Positions 1-8,511 are shown, counted from the stretch's first letter. The stretch: 64,000 bases of DNA from Brevibacterium sp. S22 (GCF_004745485.1 NZ_RHFG01000001.1:248001-312000), one strand, 5' to 3'. Notes: generated from the sequence alone by a model not told the origin. Numbers and translations are program-made.

Positions 1-258
1 AGCGCTCTGCGCTCGAAGCGGTCGACCACCTCGGTGCTCATCGGCTCCCCCGAACCAAGCGAGCTCGAAGCATACATCGCAACCGAGGAGCCCTTCCACG
101 TCGCCGGGGCTCTGACGATCGACGGATTCGGCGGCGCCTACGTCGACCGACTCGACGGCGACCATCTCACTGTGCTCGGGCTCAGCCTGCCCGTGGTGCG
201 CGAATTGGTCACAGATATGGGCCTGTTCTGGCCCGACCTGTGGACTATCAAGCGCTAG
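1..258 (+). CDS. maf: Maf-family nucleotide pyrophosphatase, C-terminal end (partial)
   Basis: This is the last 85 codons of a gene that begins before the window; the frame is open from base 1. The protein end contains EPFHVAGALTIDGFGGAYVD followed by a GDH...VLGLSLPVVREL segment, the C-terminal signature of Maf/HAM1-like nucleotide pyrophosphatases, which hydrolyse non-canonical or modified nucleoside triphosphates in the cytoplasm. In many actinobacteria maf lies close to the acyl-CoA carboxylase genes, and here a biotin carboxylase gene follows about 120 bp downstream. The catalytic N-terminal part is not in the window, so activity cannot be judged. Confidence 0.85.
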   Translation, partial: SALRSKRSTTSVLIGSPEPSELEAYIATEEPFHVAGALTIDGFGGAYVDRLDGDHLTVLGLSLPVVRELVTDMGLFWPDLWTIKR

Positions 259-381
259 ACTCGGTCCTGGTGCGGTGACACGCCCGAGGACATTGAAGTT
301 CTCGTCCCAGTTTTTTATCGCTGTTCTACAAACCCTTGGTGCGGTTCTCTAAATTGTTCTGTGATCATACAAAGGAGCACC

Positions 382-2193
382 ATGACCACAGTCCTCCCCG
401 ACTCCACGACCTCGGTTCTGAGCACCACTGTTCCGACCGGGGCCGTCCGCCGAGTCCTCATCGCCAATCGCGGTGAGATCGCTCTGCGCATCATCCGGGC
501 CGCCCACGACCTCGGCATCAAGGCCGTCGCCGTGTACACCCGCGCCGATTCAGATGCCGATTTCGTCGAACTCGCCGACGACGCATGGCTGTTGGACGGT
601 TCCGGTGCCGGGGAGACATACCTCGACGTCGAGAAGATCCTCGCTTTGGCCAAACGCTCCGGCGCTGACGCGATTCACCCCGGATACGGCTATATGGCCG
701 AGAACGCTCAGTTCGCGCAGGCTGTCATCGATGCCGGGCTGATCTGGATCGGTCCTCCCCCGGCCGCGATCGAGCTCCTCGGTGACAAATCCGGAGCCCG
801 TGCCGTCGCCGAAGCCGTCGACGCTCCGGTCGCGCCCGGTTCCGATGGCGCCGTGGCCGATCTTCGAGAGGCCGCAGAAGTGGCCGACAGGATCGGATTC
901 CCCGTCGTCGTCAAGGCCGTCCACGGCGGCGGTGGGCGCGGTTTCCGTGCCTGTGCTTCATCTGCCGATCTCGAAGCCGCCTATACCGCGGCGACCCGTG
1001 AGGCCCAGAGCGCCTTCGGTCGCGGTGAGTGCCTCATCGAGAAGCAGATCGTGCGTCCCCGTCACCTCGAGACCCAGTGCCTGGCCGATGCCCACGGCAA
1101 TGTCCGGATCGTCTCGACGCGTGACTGCACCCTGCAACGTCGCAATCAGAAGATCGTCGAGGAAGCACCTGCCCCGTTCCTCACTGCTGAGCAGGAGCGC
1201 ATCGTCTCCGAAGCCTCGGCCCGCCTGCTCGCCCACGTCGGCTACGTCGGCGCCGCGACCTGTGAGTTCCTCCTCGGCGAAGACGGCACCATCATCTTCA
1301 TGGAAGCCAATGCGCGTATCCAGGTCGAGCACACCGTCACCGAGGAGGTCACCGGAGTCGACCTCGTCGGCTGGCAGGTGCGCATCGCTTCGGGTGAGTC
1401 TCTGCCCGATGAGTTCCCCGCCGTCCGCGGACACTCCTTCCAGTTCCGCATCAACGCCGAAGATCCCACCACATTCTTCCCCGCCACCGGCGCGGTGAAG
1501 AACCACCGTGAGCCTTCGGGCCCCGGTGTGCGTCTGGACTCGGGCATCGGCGAAGGCAGCGTCGTCGGCACGGACTTCGACCCGATGTTAGCCAAGCTCG
1601 TCGTCACCGGTGCCACCCGGGACGAGGCCTTGGCTCGAGCCCGCCGAGCTCTGGCCGAGTACCGGATAGAGGGAGTCTCGACGTTGCTGCCGCTGCATCG
1701 TGTGCTCGTCGACGAGCAGGCGTTCGCCTCCGACTTCAAGGTCTGGACCAACTGGCTCGAAACCGCTTTCGTCAATCCGCTTGTCGATCCACAGCTAGGA
1801 GAACAGATGAGTACTGCAACCGACAGCTTCAGTGTTGTGGTCGAGGTCGATGGCCGCCGCATGACCGTTTCGGTCCCCAAGGACGTCATCTCCGATCTCG
1901 GTCACGTTCCCAGCCCCAGTGTGCCGCGGCGCAAGCGCGGGCTGAGCAGCCGCAAGGGTGCGAAGATCGCCGACGACTCGAACGCGCTCAACGCTCCTAT
2001 GCAGGGAACCATCGTCTCCGTCTCGGTCAACCCCGGTGACACCGTCGAAGCCGGCGATACCCTCGCCGTCATCGAAGCGATGAAGATGGAGCAGCCGCTC
2101 AAGGCCGGTCACTCGGGGACCGTCTCCGAGGTGCTCGTCGATGCGGGTGCCTCCGTGAAGTCCGGTGAGGCGGTCATCCGCTTCGCCGCCTGA
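382..2193 (+). CDS. accA3: Acetyl/propionyl-CoA carboxylase alpha subunit (biotin carboxylase + biotin carrier)
   Basis: The product, 603 aa, carboxylates its own biotin with ATP and bicarbonate and hands the carboxyl group to a carboxyltransferase beta subunit, making malonyl- or methylmalonyl-CoA for lipid synthesis. The N-terminal biotin carboxylase fold starts with RRVLIANRGEIALRII. The ATP-grasp glycine loop HGGGGRGF is near residue 182 and EANARIQVEHTVTE near 310. The C-terminal carrier domain has the biotinylation motif EAMKMEQ, with the target lysine at residue 568. I chose the ATG at 382 because AAAGGAG lies at 371-377; an in-frame GTG at 361 has no such site. The length fits the fused BC-BCCP subunits of actinobacteria (about 590-600 aa). 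The beta subunit is not in view. The symbol follows mycobacterial use; accC or pccA are equally possible. Confidence 0.93.
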   Translation: MTTVLPDSTTSVLSTTVPTGAVRRVLIANRGEIALRIIRAAHDLGIKAVAVYTRADSDADFVELADDAWLLDGSGAGETYLDVEKILALAKRSGADAIHPGYGYMAENAQFAQAVIDAGLIWIGPPPAAIELLGDKSGARAVAEAVDAPVAPGSDGAVADLREAAEVADRIGFPVVVKAVHGGGGRGFRACASSADLEAAYTAATREAQSAFGRGECLIEKQIVRPRHLETQCLADAHGNVRIVSTRDCTLQRRNQKIVEEAPAPFLTAEQERIVSEASARLLAHVGYVGAATCEFLLGEDGTIIFMEANARIQVEHTVTEEVTGVDLVGWQVRIASGESLPDEFPAVRGHSFQFRINAEDPTTFFPATGAVKNHREPSGPGVRLDSGIGEGSVVGTDFDPMLAKLVVTGATRDEALARARRALAEYRIEGVSTLLPLHRVLVDEQAFASDFKVWTNWLETAFVNPLVDPQLGEQMSTATDSFSVVVEVDGRRMTVSVPKDVISDLGHVPSPSVPRRKRGLSSRKGAKIADDSNALNAPMQGTIVSVSVNPGDTVEAGDTLAVIEAMKMEQPLKAGHSGTVSEVLVDAGASVKSGEAVIRFAA

Positions 2194-2204
2194 TTCGAAC
2201 CACC

Positions 2205-2244
2205 GCCGGACTCCCACTCGCTTCGCATCGAGCAGGAGTCCGGC
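2205..2244. terminator. Hairpin between the converging accA3-like and sigma-factor genes
   Basis: A perfect 10-bp stem (GCCGGACTCC at 2205-2214 with its complement at 2235-2244) encloses a 20-nt loop and is followed on the plus strand by TCATTT. It starts 11 bp after the carboxylase stop and lies 19 bp past the sigma-factor stop, so it could end transcripts from both sides. Confidence 0.7.
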
Positions 2245-2263
2245 TCATTTCTCCCTGCCCGGG

Positions 2264-3541
2264 TCACCGCTGAGAATCGGTGATCCGGGCGGTGATGTAT
2301 TCGGATTCGGCGTCATTGCCGGGACACGCCAGGCTGGCGGCATAGGCATCCTCTGCTTCGGCAGTGCGACCGAGTTCTTCGAGGGTGATCGCCCGGGCGA
2401 TGTGGTAGGGCCTGTGCCGCAGCAGGTGCGGCTCGTCGGCCAGCTCGTCCAGGGCGCCCATCGCCGCCTCAGGTCCGGAGACCTTGCCGAGGGCGATCGC
2501 GGTGTTCAGCGCGACGACCGGCGTCGGTTCGATGTCGGAGAGCATCCGAAAGAGCACGAGGATCTGCCTCCAGTCCGTGTCGGCGAACCTCGCGGCGTCG
2601 GTGTGGAGGGCTGCGATCGCCGCCTGGATGGTGTAGGCGCCGGCCCCTGGTTCTCCGGCGGCCGCACCGACGAGCCCAGTCCCCTCGGTGATGAGCCGGG
2701 AATCCCACAGGCTGCGATCCTGATCGGCCAGCGGCACGGGCAGCCCGTCGGGCGCCACCCGAGCGGGGTCGCGAGCTCGAGTGAGCAGAAGCAGAGCCAG
2801 CAGACCACGTGCTTCGGTCTCGGCAGGCAGATATCCGACCAGCAGTCTGGTCAGTCTGATCGACTCCTCCTGCAGATCCACGCGTGTATGGTCGGGGCCT
2901 GCGGTGGCATTCATTCCCTGGGTGAAGATGAGGGAGAGGACGCGGAGCACTCCGGGCAGCCGGTCGCTGAGTTCGTCGGGTGCGGGGCGGCCGAAGGGGA
3001 TCCCGGTCTTGAGGATCCGCCGTTTGGCTCGCACGATCCGCTGCTGCATCGCTGCGGTCTCGACGAGGAAGCCGGCGGCCACCTCGGCGGTGGTCAGTCC
3101 CGAGAGGAAGCGCAGGATGAGGACGAGGCGTTCGTCCACGCGCAGGGTCGGGTGCGAGCAGGTGAAGAACAGTCCGAGACGTTCGTCGGGAATGTCTGCG
3201 GCATCCATCTCTTCACTCAGGCGCACCGCATGGTCGTCGTGGTCCCCTGGCCGCAGTTCGTCCTCGATACGCAGTCGGGCGAGATGCCGGGTACGCACTT
3301 CGTCGGCGCGGATGAGGTCGATGGCGCGGTTCTTCGCCGTGGCCATCAGCCACGCCTGGGGACGTTCGGGCACTCCCCGACCGGGCCACGTCTCGACCGC
3401 GCGGAGCACGGCATCGTGGAGGGCCTCCTCGGCGAGGTCGAAGTCACGGAACCGGGTCACCAGAGCCGCGAGCAGCCGCCCGAAGTCCTCCTCACCGATG
3501 GCGCTGAGGACACGGGCGACCGCTTCGGACTCGGGACCCAT
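2264..3541 (-). CDS. ECF42-type RNA polymerase sigma factor with C-terminal TPR-like extension
   Basis: This 425-aa protein has a sigma region 2 near residues 30-75 (ALHDAVLRAVETWPG followed by PQAWLMATAKNRAIDLIR) and a region 4 near 125-180 (LTTAEVAAGFLVETAAMQQRI). The roughly 230-residue helical C-terminal extension (DUF6596/TPR-like) contains VALNTAIALGKVSGPEAAM. A sigma factor of this size with that tail, encoded just after a DGPF/YCII-domain protein, is the pattern described for the ECF42 group. These lack a classical membrane anti-sigma factor and are thought to be controlled through their own C-terminal domain. It overlaps the upstream DGPF gene by one base (TGATG), so the two are translationally coupled. 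Regulated genes cannot be read from this window. Confidence 0.88.
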   Translation of the reverse strand: MGPESEAVARVLSAIGEEDFGRLLAALVTRFRDFDLAEEALHDAVLRAVETWPGRGVPERPQAWLMATAKNRAIDLIRADEVRTRHLARLRIEDELRPGDHDDHAVRLSEEMDAADIPDERLGLFFTCSHPTLRVDERLVLILRFLSGLTTAEVAAGFLVETAAMQQRIVRAKRRILKTGIPFGRPAPDELSDRLPGVLRVLSLIFTQGMNATAGPDHTRVDLQEESIRLTRLLVGYLPAETEARGLLALLLLTRARDPARVAPDGLPVPLADQDRSLWDSRLITEGTGLVGAAAGEPGAGAYTIQAAIAALHTDAARFADTDWRQILVLFRMLSDIEPTPVVALNTAIALGKVSGPEAAMGALDELADEPHLLRHRPYHIARAITLEELGRTAEAEDAYAASLACPGNDAESEYITARITDSQR

Positions 3542-3882
3542 CAGTAGTCGGCCACCGGGCGGATCTCGATGTGTCCGGCCCTCGCTCCGGGGCTCTTCTT
3601 CGCCCAGGCGATCGCCTCGTCGATGTCGGCGACCTCGATGACGTAGCTGCCGCCGACGAACTCGTTGGATTCGGCGAACGGGCCCGAGGTGACGAGCGGT
3701 TCGCCGCCTGATTCGCTGACCCGGACCCCGAGCTCGGGGCCCTCGAGGGCGAAGCCGCCGACGACGATCCCCGCCTCGGTGATCTCTTTGTCGAATGCCA
3801 TGAACTCGCTGGGATCCGCGCCGCCGTCCTCACCGCATTCGGGGTCGTCTGTGCGTCCCATGAGCAGAAGTGCGTACTTCAT
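3541..3882 (-). CDS. DGPF/YCII-related domain protein, partner of the ECF42 sigma factor
   Basis: A small protein of 113 aa that begins MKYALLLMGRTDD and contains a SGPFAE motif, the local form of the DGPF signature, followed by GGSYVIEVADIDEAIAWA and GHIEIRPV. These are the conserved blocks of the YCII-related ferredoxin-like fold. Such genes sit directly upstream of ECF42 sigma factors in many actinobacteria; their biochemical role is not established. It is the first gene of a two-gene operon, sharing one base with the sigma-factor start. The 3883-4004 gap upstream would hold its promoter, but I see no clear -35/-10 pair there. Confidence 0.85.
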   Translation of the reverse strand: MKYALLLMGRTDDPECGEDGGADPSEFMAFDKEITEAGIVVGGFALEGPELGVRVSESGGEPLVTSGPFAESNEFVGGSYVIEVADIDEAIAWAKKSPGARAGHIEIRPVADY

Positions 3883-3965
3883 GTCGATCTCCTTCGTCGT
3901 TCCTCATGTCATGCCGGGCGGCCTGACACCATGATGACGGTCGAGGTGTAAGAAGATCGACAGCT

Positions 3966-3985
3966 GCGGAGAAAAACTTCTCCGC
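3966..3985 (-). terminator. Candidate terminator downstream of the LpdA-like gene
   Basis: GCGGAGAA at 3966-3973 pairs perfectly with TTCTCCGC at 3978-3985 across a 4-nt loop. It lies 20 bp past the stop of the minus-strand flavoprotein gene. The following minus-strand sequence is only moderately T-rich, so termination strength is uncertain. Confidence 0.5.
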
Positions 3986-4004
3986 GATCGCGAAAGCGCC
4001 GATA

Positions 4005-5429
4005 TCAGAGGTGGCGGTGGAGCTTCCGTGCCGCTTCGGTCAGCGAACCGCTCACCGAAGGATAGACGACGAAGGATGCGGAGAGCTGATCGACCGTGAG
4101 CCGGTTCTCCACGGCCATCGTGATCGGCAGGATGAGCTCGCTGGCCCGGGGACCGACGACGACGCCGCCGAGGATGGAGCCGGATCCTCGTCGGGCAAAG
4201 ATCTTGACGAAGCCGTCCTCGATGCCGAGCATCTTGGCGCGCGGGTTCGTGTCCAGCGGCAGCATCACGGTGTCGATGTCCGTCGGGTTCTCGCGGTAGT
4301 TCTGCTGTGTGAAGCCGACAGTGGCGATCTCGGGTGCGGTGAACACGTTCGAGGCGACATTGCGCAGCTTCAACGGCTGCACGGCATCGCCGAGTGCGTG
4401 ATTCATTGCGATCCGCCCCTGCATCGCAGCCACCGAGGCCAGAGGCAGCACACCGGTGCAGTCACCGGCCGCATAGATTCCGGCCCGTGAGGTCCGCGAA
4501 ACCCCGTCGACGACGATGTGGCCGGATTCGCTGACCCGCACACCGGCCTTCTCGAGACCGAGACCTTCGGTGTTCGGAATCGAACCGACAGCCATGAGGC
4601 AGTGGGATCCTTCGACGCGGCGACCATCGGCGAGCACCACTTCGACTCCGTCGTCGGTGCGAGTCACCGAGGCGGCACGGGAGCGGGAGAGGACGTTCAT
4701 GCCCTTGTTGCGGAAGACGAATTCGAGCACATCGGCTGCATCCTCGTCCTGGCCGGGCAGAACCTTCTCCCGCGAGGACACCAGAGTGACCTCGGTGCCC
4801 AGGGCGCGGTAGGCCGAAGCGAACTCGGCACCGGTGACACCGGAGCCGACGACGATGAGGTGTTCGGGCAGCTCATCGAGGTCGTAGAGCTGGGTCCAGG
4901 TGAGGATGCGCTCGCCGTCGGGCTGCGCGGTGGGCAGCTCACGCGGGTGCGCACCGACGGAGAGCAGGATCGTCGAGGCTTCAAGTGTGTATTCGGTGCC
5001 GCCGGATTCGACGACGTGGACCTGGTCACGGCCGGCCAGAGTCGCCTTGCCCTGGATGGCTTTGACGCCGGCCCGGATGAGTCCCTCGTAGATGTCGTTG
5101 GCCTGAGCATCGGCCAACGCCAGGATGCGCTTGTTGACAGCTTCGAGGTCGGCGGTCACTCGGCGCGTATCGGCTTCGGTGTCGTCGTCGCTCTCGATCC
5201 GGATCCCGAGCCCGTCGGAGCGTTCGATCTCATCCATCATCTCGGCGGTGGCGATGAGCGACTTCGACGGCACGACATCGGTGAGCACGGCGGAACCACC
5301 ACACCGGTTCGCCTCGATGAGCATGACATCAGCACCGAGCTGAGCCGCGACGAGCGCGGCTTCATAGCCGCCGGGGCCGCCGCCGATGATGACGACGCGA
5401 TCTGCAGTGGAATCAAATTCAGTGTTCAC
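4005..5429 (-). CDS. lpdA: LpdA-type NAD(P)H quinone reductase (disulphide oxidoreductase fold without the redox cysteines)
   Basis: A 474-aa flavoprotein of the pyridine nucleotide-disulphide oxidoreductase family. FAD binding is shown by VVIIGGGPGGYEAALVAAQL at the N-terminus and by GIYAAGDCTGVLPLA in the middle; the NAD(P) domain has IVVGSGVTGAEFASAY. The place normally holding the CxxxxC redox pair of lipoamide dehydrogenase reads GGSAVLTDVVPSKSLI, with both cysteines absent. The C-terminal HPT motif is replaced by VVYPSVSGSLTEAARKLH. This matches the M. tuberculosis Rv3303c (LpdA) subgroup, reported to be NAD(P)H:quinone reductases rather than dihydrolipoamide dehydrogenases. It is transcribed alone. 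Many databases will label it dihydrolipoyl dehydrogenase, which the missing cysteines argue against. Confidence 0.88.
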   Translation of the reverse strand: MNTEFDSTADRVVIIGGGPGGYEAALVAAQLGADVMLIEANRCGGSAVLTDVVPSKSLIATAEMMDEIERSDGLGIRIESDDDTEADTRRVTADLEAVNKRILALADAQANDIYEGLIRAGVKAIQGKATLAGRDQVHVVESGGTEYTLEASTILLSVGAHPRELPTAQPDGERILTWTQLYDLDELPEHLIVVGSGVTGAEFASAYRALGTEVTLVSSREKVLPGQDEDAADVLEFVFRNKGMNVLSRSRAASVTRTDDGVEVVLADGRRVEGSHCLMAVGSIPNTEGLGLEKAGVRVSESGHIVVDGVSRTSRAGIYAAGDCTGVLPLASVAAMQGRIAMNHALGDAVQPLKLRNVASNVFTAPEIATVGFTQQNYRENPTDIDTVMLPLDTNPRAKMLGIEDGFVKIFARRGSGSILGGVVVGPRASELILPITMAVENRLTVDQLSASFVVYPSVSGSLTEAARKLHRHL

Positions 5430-5488
5430 ACTCAGATTGTCTCAAATCGCCACGATGCTTGCGAACGGCCCCTGAGGATCACACCTGA

Positions 5489-6040
5489 TCAGCTCGGTTC
5501 GACCACCTCGGCGGTGTCCTTGTGCAGGGTCGACAGGTGCACATACGACTGTGCGTTCTGGCGGACCTTCTCAACTCCTTCGTCGGTCATCTCACGCCGC
5601 ACCTTCGCGGGAACTCCGGCGACAAGCGACCGGGCGGGGATCTGCGTGCCTTCGAGGACGACGGCACCCGCGGCGACGAGGGACTCGCTGCCGATATGGG
5701 CGTCGTTGAGCACGGTCGAGTGCATTCCGATGAGCACATCGTCGTCGACGACGGCTCCGTGGACGAGGGCCTGGTGGCCGATCGAGACCCGGGCGCCGAT
5801 GACGACGGGCTTGCCTGCGTCGGTGTGCATGACGGTGTTGTCCTGCACGTTCGAGTCCTCACCGATCGTGATCGGGGCGGCCTCGGCGCGCAGAACGCAT
5901 CCGTAGAACACGCTGGCGCCCTTCTTCACGTGCACGTCACCGACGAGGGTGGCACCGGCTGCGATGAACGCCCCGGGATCGACCTGCGGGGTGTGGCCGC
6001 CGACGGCGACGATGCGGGGGCCGGCGAGATCGTTGGTCAT
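5489..6040 (-). CDS. Gamma-class carbonic anhydrase family protein (left-handed beta helix)
   Basis: The 183-aa protein is built of hexapeptide repeats typical of a left-handed beta helix, for example GASVFYGCVLRAEAAPITIG and SIGHQALVHGAVVDDDVLIG. Three histidines placed as in the metal site of gamma carbonic anhydrases are visible: MHTDAGKP, GHQALVHG and GMHSTV. Members are trimeric, with the metal held between subunits; many relatives (YrdA, PaaY, CaiE-like) have undefined or other activities, so carbonic anhydrase activity is a family-level inference. It is divergent from whiB1 and shares a 283-bp upstream region with it. Confidence 0.85.
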   Translation of the reverse strand: MTNDLAGPRIVAVGGHTPQVDPGAFIAAGATLVGDVHVKKGASVFYGCVLRAEAAPITIGEDSNVQDNTVMHTDAGKPVVIGARVSIGHQALVHGAVVDDDVLIGMHSTVLNDAHIGSESLVAAGAVVLEGTQIPARSLVAGVPAKVRREMTDEGVEKVRQNAQSYVHLSTLHKDTAEVVEPS

Positions 6041-6323
6041 GAGTCCTCCATCGGTTCACGAGATGTCTGCGTGCATTCACCTGCTGTCTGCATGTGCCTG
6101 CCAGTCTATTCGGAGACGCTCCGGCAGGGGCGGAAGGACGAATCGCGGACCGATTTGCGCGATCGCCCTCATAGCAGGACAATAGGAAAAATTCTTGTCA
6201 GAAATTTCACACTGCCGGACCCTTGTGCGCCCAATTGCGTTATGTGAACCTTGACAGTGAGAGTTGCGCGCCCGGAATTCGGACGCGATCAACCGCGTTC
6301 ACTGAATTCGTCGAAAGGTCACC
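6041..6323. promoter_or_regulatory. Divergent upstream region of the gamma-CA gene and whiB1
   Basis: This 283-bp non-coding region must hold promoters in both directions. On the plus strand a TTGACA hexamer lies at 6251-6256, but no good -10 follows at 16-18 bp. Near whiB1 two GAATTC copies flank a weak inverted repeat (GGACGCG-ATCAAC-CGCGTTC, 6280-6299). AAAGG at 6315-6319 is a fitting ribosome site for the ATG at 6324. M. tuberculosis whiB1 is regulated by cAMP-responsive factors; I see no convincing full CRP palindrome here. Confidence 0.4.
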
Positions 6324-6572
6324 ATGGATTGGCGACACCGTGCAGCATGCCTCAATGAGGATCCGGAGCTCTTCTTCCCGATCGGCAACACCGGACCCGC
6401 GCTGCTCCAGATTGAGGAAGCAAAGACTGTCTGTCGCCGCTGTGAAGTTGCAGAGACCTGCCTCCAGTGGGCTCTCGAGTCCGGTCAGGATGCAGGAGTC
6501 TGGGGCGGTCTGAGCGAAGACGAGCGTCGCGCTCTCAAGCGTCGCGCAGCTCGTGCCCGTCGTGCCGGCTGA
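6324..6572 (+). CDS. whiB1: WhiB1-type iron-sulphur transcription factor
   Basis: 82 aa with four cysteines at residues 9, 37, 40 and 46, the same spacing as M. tuberculosis WhiB1, which hold a nitric-oxide-sensitive [4Fe-4S] cluster. The GVWGGL turn follows and then a basic tail (KRRAARARRAG) that contacts DNA. WhiB1 binds the primary sigma factor and is essential in mycobacteria. The gene faces a pdtaS homologue, the same neighbour as in M. tuberculosis (Rv3219-Rv3220c), which supports the WhiB1 assignment over other WhiB paralogues. Start supported by an AAAGG site 4-5 bases upstream. Confidence 0.95.
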   Translation: MDWRHRAACLNEDPELFFPIGNTGPALLQIEEAKTVCRRCEVAETCLQWALESGQDAGVWGGLSEDERRALKRRAARARRAG

Positions 6573-6650
6573 TCCGCCGGCAAGCGAGGCAGGCGGTCCT
6601 CTCAAACTGCCGAAGCTCTGACTGAACAATTGAGAAGCAGCCACATCACC

Positions 6651-6706
6651 GACTGAGTCCCTTGTTCTGACGGCGCATGATCATCGTCGGAACAAGGGAC
6701 TCAGTC
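6651..6706. terminator. Long two-way hairpin between whiB1 and pdtaS
   Basis: A 22-nt arm at 6651-6672 (GACTGAGTCCCTTGTTC...) pairs with 6685-6706 with one wobble position and a 12-nt loop. It sits between two converging genes and can serve both. There is no poly-T tract, so it may work as an RNA 3-prime end stabiliser or a Rho-assisted stop rather than a classical intrinsic terminator. Confidence 0.7.
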
Positions 6707-6801
6707 GTGTCCGCGCCTTGCCGCCGGTTCGCAGATGGCGGGCAGCGGTCGCGACAGCTCAGTCGATCTCGCCGTCGGGCTCACAGCCGGACAGGTGCCG
6801 C

Positions 6802-8316
6802 TCAGTCGTAGGAGTCGGGCCGCAGCGGAACGTCGAGGACGGCGACGGTTCCGCCGCCTTCTCGTGCCTGCCATTGGATCGAACCGGCCAGGTCCGCCGA
6901 AACCAATGTGCGCACGATCTGTGTGCCCAATCCATTGCCCGGGTTCTGCGTCTCCCCCAGCCCGATGCCGTCATCGGCGATCGTCACACTCAGATGGTCT
7001 CCGTCGCGTTCGGGAGTCACCCACACATGGCCATTGAGCGTCTCCCCCTGTTCCAGGCCCTCGAGGTTCTCGGTCGGAAACCCGTGCTCGATCGCGTTCG
7101 TGATCAGCTCCGTGATCGCCAGGGCCAAGGAAGTGGCATCGGCGGAGGAGATGGTGCCGAAGCTTGCGCACCGTTTGAGTTCGATGTGCACCAGCGGACT
7201 GGTCAGCTCGGGTGTCAGGCGCAGACCCTTGTCGACGACTTCGTCGAAGTCGACTTCTGATTCGACGCCTTGGCTGAGCACATCGTGAACCACGGCGATG
7301 ATCGAGACCCGACGCATCGCCTCGGTCAACGCGCTCTTGGCCTCCGGGTTGTCGATGCGGCGGGTCTGCAGCCGCAGCAGAGCCGACACGGTCTGCAGGT
7401 TGTTCTTCACCCGGTGGTGCATCTCTTTGATCATCGCGTCGCGGGAGAGCAGCTCCCGCTTCCGGCGGCGGATCTCGGAGACGTCACGAGCGAGTACGAT
7501 CGCACCGGTCCGCTCCCCTTCATCCGTCAGCGGAATCGCTCGCAGAGACACACTCGTCCGCCCGACTTCGAGTTCGGTCCGCCACGGAGCACGTCCGGTG
7601 AGCACCAGCGGAAGCGTCTCGTCGACCTGACGCAGTTCGGCACCGAGACTCGACACCACCTCGGAGAGGTAGCTGCCCTCGATCTCTCCGCCGTAGCCGA
7701 GACGGTGCATCAGCGATACAGCGTTCGGAGAGGCATATTGGACATGCGAATCGCGGTCGAGGATGAAGATGCCGTCGCCGACCCGCGGATCGCCGTGTCT
7801 GGCCCCGGACGGCGCGTCGCGGTCGGGAAAGGTGCCCTGCGCGATCATCCGCATCAGCGCCATGGCCGTTTCCCGGTAGTACTTCTCCAACCGGGACGAG
7901 CCCCTGCGGCGGACCTCTTCCGAATACCTGACGACGAGCGCGATGGCCTCACCATCGCGGAGGATCGGCACCGCCTCGGCGAGGATGTCCACATCGGAGG
8001 ATCCGGCACTGACCCCCATTCCGTGGGCCCCGGCGACGTGGGTGACATAGCTGCGGGTGCTGCTGGCCTGGTCGAGCATCTCCTTCTCCAGACCGGTCGC
8101 CCGTGCCCCGATCAGGTCCCGGTTGAACAGCGTCGCCCCGGTCGTCGATCGCGCATGGGCGACCACCGTGTAGGCGCCGCTGGGCGAGGGCACCCACAGG
8201 ACGAGGTCGGCGAAGGAGAGATCGGCCAGCAGCTGCCAGTCCGCGACCAGCAGATGGATGTATTCGACGTCTGACTCATCCGTGAGGCCCTCGGCCGCCA
8301 GCAGTTCGTTGAGCAC
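6802..8316 (-). CDS. pdtaS: PdtaS-type cytosolic sensor histidine kinase (GAF-PAS-HisKA_2-HATPase)
   Basis: 504 aa without membrane segments. An N-terminal GAF-like domain (about 10-140) contains FADLVLWVPS and a PAS domain (about 175-285) contains DGIFILDRDSHVQYASPNAV. The phosphoacceptor helix reads KEMHHRVKNNLQTVSALL (His-300/301), the HisKA_2 type, and the C-terminal ATPase has ELITNAIEHGF and DDGIGL motifs. In mycobacteria PdtaS phosphorylates PdtaR, an ANTAR-domain RNA-binding antiterminator, and the pair links nitric oxide/copper and nutrient signals to gene expression. The partner pdtaR is not in the window, as is also usual elsewhere. The pairing with whiB1 is conserved. Confidence 0.92.
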   Translation of the reverse strand: MLNELLAAEGLTDESDVEYIHLLVADWQLLADLSFADLVLWVPSPSGAYTVVAHARSTTGATLFNRDLIGARATGLEKEMLDQASSTRSYVTHVAGAHGMGVSAGSSDVDILAEAVPILRDGEAIALVVRYSEEVRRRGSSRLEKYYRETAMALMRMIAQGTFPDRDAPSGARHGDPRVGDGIFILDRDSHVQYASPNAVSLMHRLGYGGEIEGSYLSEVVSSLGAELRQVDETLPLVLTGRAPWRTELEVGRTSVSLRAIPLTDEGERTGAIVLARDVSEIRRRKRELLSRDAMIKEMHHRVKNNLQTVSALLRLQTRRIDNPEAKSALTEAMRRVSIIAVVHDVLSQGVESEVDFDEVVDKGLRLTPELTSPLVHIELKRCASFGTISSADATSLALAITELITNAIEHGFPTENLEGLEQGETLNGHVWVTPERDGDHLSVTIADDGIGLGETQNPGNGLGTQIVRTLVSADLAGSIQWQAREGGGTVAVLDVPLRPDSYD

Positions 8317-8511
8317 GATTCGTTCCTCCCAGGTGAGATCAGCAGACCCGGGTTCCCCACGGATCTGCTGAAAAGTCGATGTTCAGACGCTACCACTTAA
8401 TCAGGGTACGAATGGACTCGCTGAGGCGGCGCCTTCCGACCGAGTACGGTTGACCCGCTGACCACGGCCGGCGCACCGAGCACGCCTGGGGCCCATCATG
8501 GGGTCGTTCGG

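Noticed and set aside
2165..3547. A 460-codon plus-strand frame opposite the sigma factor
   Set aside because: Low-complexity antisense product; the sigma factor on the other strand has conserved regions 2 and 4.
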